Shown here piece by piece: positions 59,806 to 64,000 of a stretch of DNA of 64,000 nt. Both the position numbers and the translations under genes were made by a program. The stretch's first letter is position 1; every line of letters starts with the position of its first letter. This DNA is from Nageia nagi (Eukaryota > Pinophyta). The notes beneath the pieces were generated by a model. The model ran no database searches and was not told the origin of the DNA. It saw only the letters and a program-made list of their open reading frames with translations. The DNA is taken from positions 10,106,001 to 10,170,000 of the forward strand of contig JBITNC010000002.1 in NCBI GenBank assembly GCA_050084985.1, given 5' to 3'.

Positions 59806-60250
59806 AAGGCATTTTCCTTCCTTTTACATAGTTTAACAGGCTGTAATGATTGAAGGCTATGCAGTTGGTGGCTACAGCAAGAATATGCTAAAACTGTTTA
59901 ATCTGATGAAGTAGTTGGTAACTGACCTAACAACATAACATTTATAGTGGATGTGAGCTGTAAATACTTTAATTACAAACCAACTTAAGTAGAGCATGAG
60001 AAAAAGGGACTCCAGTCTAACTTCAGACGAGCTCCAGAAAAACTTCAGATGAGCTCTAAAAAGCGTCTAGCACCAGAAAGCGTCTAGCACCAAAAAGCAT
60101 CTAGCACCAAAAAGTGTCTATAGTTTGGCTCTAGAAACTGTTTAAAGGTTTCTAAAATGTTGTGAAGCTCAAGGATTGTAATCTTGCTCCATAGTAATGC
60201 AATCTATTATCTGATGTTTCAATATTCTGTAATGGTCCATTTTTTCTTCA
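59759..60250 (+). repeat. Element G 3' LTR
   Basis: 492 bp. It carries three tandem copies of the 17-bp unit at 60063-60113 where the 5' LTR has one, which accounts exactly for the 34-bp length difference. Otherwise there are 19 transition differences by hand alignment. Confidence 0.96.
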
Positions 60251-60255
60251 CATCT
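60251..60255. repeat. Target-site duplication of element G, right copy (CATCT)
   Basis: Matches 55002-55006; element C resumes beyond it. Confidence 0.95.
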
Positions 60256-61624
60256 CTAGGACCCTTTTTTATTTCAAAAACTTATCCTTGGGTACATTCT
60301 GATTAGTCCTTTTCTTTAAAAACCCTTGACTATAGTTATGGGACCCTTGGATTCCATTCCCATGGTTATAGTTTTAGTTTTGAAACTACTGATTTTTACT
60401 CTAAAATTTCTTCTTTTTGTTATTTTTATTATCAAATGATCTTTTCTCAAACTTTGGTGTATTACCATCTTTATGACCATGATTATTATTCTTGATCTTC
60501 TTATGGCTTGGTTGTTGGACTTGTTGTTCTTATTCCTTTCCATCTCAAGAATCTTGCATTTTTACTCTTCTGATAGATTTTATTATCCTTTTCATCCAAA
60601 TAATTGTAATTTGTGAAGGTTTTCTTGATGCCCAAATTGTTATCTTCTCTCTTCGCAAGGTCATATGCTTCTTTGAGCATTTTAGGGTTTAATACATTCA
60701 CCACAGTCTTGATCTTGGGGTCTATCCCAACAAGAAACTTGTGAACATTCATATGATTTTTATCTTTAGGAATATATTTGAGCAACTTGACAAACTTTTG
60801 GTGATAGCATTGGACACTCATGGATCCTTTTTACAGGGTATAGTATTCTTCATACTTTCTATCATAATAGATTTGGGGAATGAAACTTTTATGGAATGAT
60901 ACAACAAATTATGGACACTTAAGATATTGAATCTCATGCTTAATCTTGTAAGCATTCCACCATTCCAATGTAATGTCTTGAAAATTTTAGGTGGCCCACA
61001 CAATTTTCATTTTTGAAGATAAGTTATTCATATAGAAGTATGTCTCTACTTATTCAAACCATACTTCATCTTACTCATCCTCTTGCTTACCATTAAACTT
61101 TGAGATCTTGGCTTTCTTAATATCTAAAGCAAGCTCTTCTTTAATTCTTACTTGAATTTGGTCATTTTTCCCTTTAAGCCTTGCTTGTTCTAGAATGTAT
61201 TCTTGTTGTGGAAGCTCAACTTGTTGATTAAGTAGATTATTGATAATCTCTTATTGTTCCACCAACTCCTCTTGTAACCTTTTGATGGCTCCTTCACCTT
61301 CATTGTTCCTAGTGGAATGACTTGTGAAACTCTCAATTTCATTATTATTAGGTTCCCTTCTATTGGCATTCCTCATGTTCCTATTCCTTGTATTCTAACC
61401 TTTAACTTTTTTTCTATTTACCCTTGCACTAGTGTCATTCATAGGGATACCATTCCCTACACCTTATTGTAGGTTCCCAAAAGTTCTTCTTAAGCATATT
61501 GGGAGTGCCATAATCTGATTCCACAAAATGGTGTTGTCATTAGGTTTAAGCATACTCATCTCAACCTCCTAAACTCTTACAACAAAATAGTCATGGACCA
61601 TAGGCCCAAGGGTTTTAACTTGAT
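60256..61624 (-). pseudogene. Element C gag
   Basis: The minus-strand translation at 61003-60501 shows LHWNGGMLTRLSMRFNILSV, then CYHQKFVKLLKYIPKDK, then VHKFLVGIDPKIKTVV and EAYDLAKREDN. This is a retrotransposon gag core of chromovirus type. A Lys/Asn-rich basic tail follows (60543-60316). Between 61010 and 61620 the translation is Gln/Glu/Asn-rich with stops and represents the gag N-terminal part. A TAG or frame break separates the segments at about 60820. Confidence 0.75.
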
Positions 61625-61636
61625 GCTCTAATACCA
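61625..61636 (-). other. Element C primer-binding site
   Basis: The minus strand reads TGGTATTAGAGC, one C-to-T change from the classical initiator-Met site TGGTATCAGAGC. It lies one base from the LTR end at 61638. Confidence 0.85.
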
Positions 61637-61637
61637 A

Positions 61638-64000
61638 TGAAGCTCTTCACCTATTCTTCACTTTATAAAACCCTAAAATTTAGACCTATATTTTTATTTA
61701 AATTAAATACTCAAATGGTTTAGGAATGGACAAGGTGATCCACATGACTGGTAGCTAGTCAGTACCCAAAAGGAAAGATTAGTTAAATTTGGATTTACCA
61801 ATGCTTATCATAATCCTTATAGTGTTCACTTCTCAATGCTTGCCCCGTTGGAATATGCCACATGGGTGATCCCACCATTTCTATTCATGAACTATGCAAT
61901 AGACATTCTGGTCATGGAGTTATGGTTTCCTACTTGGGTACCATATCACCCAAGAGAATGTTCATCCATAAAGTTATCCATATTTCCTTGATGGTAACCC
62001 TCTCATACATAGGTGAAGATAGATTATCCTAGGCAATCCTCCATATGAAATGGGTAAGCATCATCACCTATGAAAAAATCATCATACTTCTATTTTTTAA
62101 ATTGTAGGTAATATGACTACTAGTTACCCTCACTTGGTAACTACAGTTTTATCAACTACTACCCTCACTTGATAACCTATCAAGGATATGAGACACTAGC
62201 CTACCCATATCTATGCTCATGTCCAAAATTCCCATGCCCATATCTTGGAGAGCCATGGGTATTATAATAATACCTTCAAGTGGTTTGTATAGTCTAATAT
62301 ATTTTTACAATAAAATTATGAAGTAAAACCATCCCACACTAATGTCCCTAGGAATAACTAATTCTACACCAATTATTGGGTTTTCTAGGTTTCATGCTTG
62401 AATCAAGCCGTAGAATGTTCTTATAATATAATTATATGCAAATAAAAAATATTTCATATTAATAATCATGTTTGTAAAATGAAATCATTAAATTCATCAA
62501 ATGTACACAAGAAGTTTCAAACAAGCTTATTTGTGAAGCCACCAAAGCATATTCAATAGCACTTTACTATAAATATCCCATATGCACAATGCAAAATAAA
62601 GAATATTACTTTAAAAGTACATCACATGTCAAAGAATAATAACAAGCCTTGAGATGCTTCTAAAAATGGCTACTTCTAACAAGGGAGTGCGACGAAGAGT
62701 ATAACATACTTAGGAAATATATTTTAGTTGTCATCTAGCAGACTTAAGAAAATAAGGGATTGACTAAGTTTTCTTTCTATATCAATATCCTAATCATTTT
62801 TCAACCCATAGTTCTTAACTCTTACTTTGATTAACTAATTTATTTGTATGCTCATCATATCCTTTGATCAACTTCATATACCAATTTGAGGTCTCCTTTC
62901 CCTTTTATTTTCCTTCTAGGGTTTTAGATTATTGAATAGGTTTTCTTGTAAGATCTCCTAAAATCATGAGGTTTTATTTAAGCTTGAGCTAAGTACCAAA
63001 ACATTACTATGTTATTCAAAACACTCTAAATTTATGTTCGAACTAATGCCTTTTTGTCATTTCAACATTTCATGGATTTCTATTCTCTTGGACATAAAAC
63101 CATCATTTCATAGATCATTGAATGTTTATTACCTCTAAATCCTTATATTTGTTATCATTAGGTATGTTCTCTTTCAATGTCAAGCTATCCATGTACCATA
63201 ACATAGTTCCTTAAATTTACTATAGTCATATTGTAATTAGCTTAGGAATCGTTTGTAATATTTACTATGTCTTTCCAAATAAACTCATATGAGCCCATTA
63301 GAGTTCTTATATCATTGTTTATTTATCTTTTCAAGACATTATTTAGTCTCATAAATTATTTAAATCCATTTTAAAAGAAACACAAACATTGGATTCAGTC
63401 AAAATATATGAATCTTGGATTATCATAAATTTCTTACAAGTGTATCATGGACACGATGGCTATCTACTTTGATTCATACTTGGTACATCATTGCATTTGC
63501 TTCCATTGACTAAATGAATTTATTCCATGTCTTAATGTGTATCATAAAGATAGCAATATATATTAACTTGGGTAATCCTAATTGGTAACTTGATCATAAT
63601 GTACATCATAGTGTATGAGGTATTTAATTACATGTGTTTTTCCCATACAATCAACATGAGGAGTTTGCATCATAGGTTTGTAGAAATATATCATAGAATA
63701 TATTCAATTCATCCTTTTCCACTTGGTGTATCTTCTTGACATCTTTATATTTCATGTTCCTCCCAAGGATCAAAATTTTGTTGGATGAAAGTACTAGGAA
63801 GGGTTTTAGAGTTATTAAGGATCAGGACAACTCTTTTCATGACCAAAATGCATTCTACCCTAGATGAATCATAATTCATTCTTCCACATACAAGTAGTCA
63901 ATAAAAAATAATCGATATCAAATTCTTTGATCTTAGGAGATTTTATGTTCTTACTAGAACTACCTCCCTTCCTCAATCATAGGGTATAGTTTAACAACTT
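61638..64000 (-). repeat. Element C 5' LTR (truncated by the window end)
   Basis: It begins TGAAGCTCTTCACC on the plus strand and follows 37889-40272 colinearly to the last base of the window, with scattered substitutions and small indels. No genes were recognised in it. About 2.8 kb more is expected to the right if it equals the left copy. Confidence 0.85.

Larger units (their letters stand above)
55007..60250 (+). mobile_element. Element G: nearly intact Ty1/copia retrotransposon
   Basis: 5244 bp on the plus strand with LTRs at 55007-55464 and 59759-60250, TSD CATCT, an initiator-Met PBS (55467) and a PPT (59747-59758). The whole gag-pol lies in one frame with seven stops and no frameshift. 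By hand count the LTRs differ at 19 positions, all transitions, plus a 34-bp copy-number change of a 17-bp repeat. It is the best-preserved autonomous-type element in the window and sits between gag and protease of element C. Confidence 0.97.
37889..64000 (-). mobile_element. Element C: Ty3/gypsy chromovirus with giant LTRs (continues past window)
   Basis: Minus-strand element. From the right: 5' LTR (61638 to beyond 64000), initiator-Met-like PBS (61625-61636), gag (about 61620-60256), protease (about 54850-54510), RT, RNase H, integrase, chromodomain (about 43215-43290), PPT (about 43110) and 3' LTR (43103-37889). It is interrupted by D in RT and by G between gag and protease. The visible parts of the two LTRs are colinear from their first bases for over 2.3 kb. 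Decay is heavy, with many stops. Confidence 0.85.

Overview
This window reads as intergenic nuclear DNA from a seed plant with a large, transposon-packed genome. A conifer or other gymnosperm is plausible, because the LTRs are very long, nested and slowly decaying, but the sequence does not prove this. I found no host gene, rRNA, tRNA gene or CRISPR array. Nearly everything I can identify is LTR retrotransposon, stacked by insertion into older copies. Names A to H below are mine.

Region 1 (1-14544): a decayed Ty3/gypsy chromovirus on the minus strand (B; integrase and chromodomain at 2.3-3.16 kb, then integrase, RT and protease at 10.8-12.75 kb) is split by a complete element A (3162-10770; 897-bp LTRs; target-site duplication ACTTG). 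A runs on the minus strand and has a Tat/Ogre-like gag but no recognisable protease, RT, RNase H or integrase. On its plus (antisense) strand it carries a spliced gene for a plant mobile domain (PMD) protein with its own TATA box. The gene holds seven in-frame stops and no frameshift. Between it and the 3' LTR lie two tandem arrays, of 96-bp and about 42-bp units.

Region 2 (about 14545-32824): a plus-strand Ty3/gypsy element of Tat/Ogre type (E) with gag, protease, an RNase H upstream of RT, RT, a second RNase H, integrase, and about 3.9 kb of extra coding relics before the 3' LTR. A copia element F (21201-26397; TSD TTGAG) sits in its integrase. A solo LTR of the D family sits in its 3' LTR.

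Region 3 (32825-37888): mostly unrecognised. It ends in a candidate primer-binding site and the start of a gag of another plus-strand gypsy element (H), cut by the next element.

Region 4 (37889-64000, continuing past the window): a minus-strand chromovirus (C) with LTRs of about 5.2 kb. It is broken by copia element D (about 45719-54164) in RT and by copia element G (55007-60250; TSD CATCT) between gag and protease. G keeps one gag-pol frame from end to end with only seven stop codons.

Two signals stand out. First, A combines a gag-only element with an antisense PMD gene. Second, the decay is almost purely transitional: by my hand alignment the LTR pairs of A and G differ by about 36 and 19 substitutions, of which about 34 and 19 are transitions, and the stops in the PMD gene and in G can all be reached by one C-to-T or G-to-A change. 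This fits long-term cytosine methylation and deamination.
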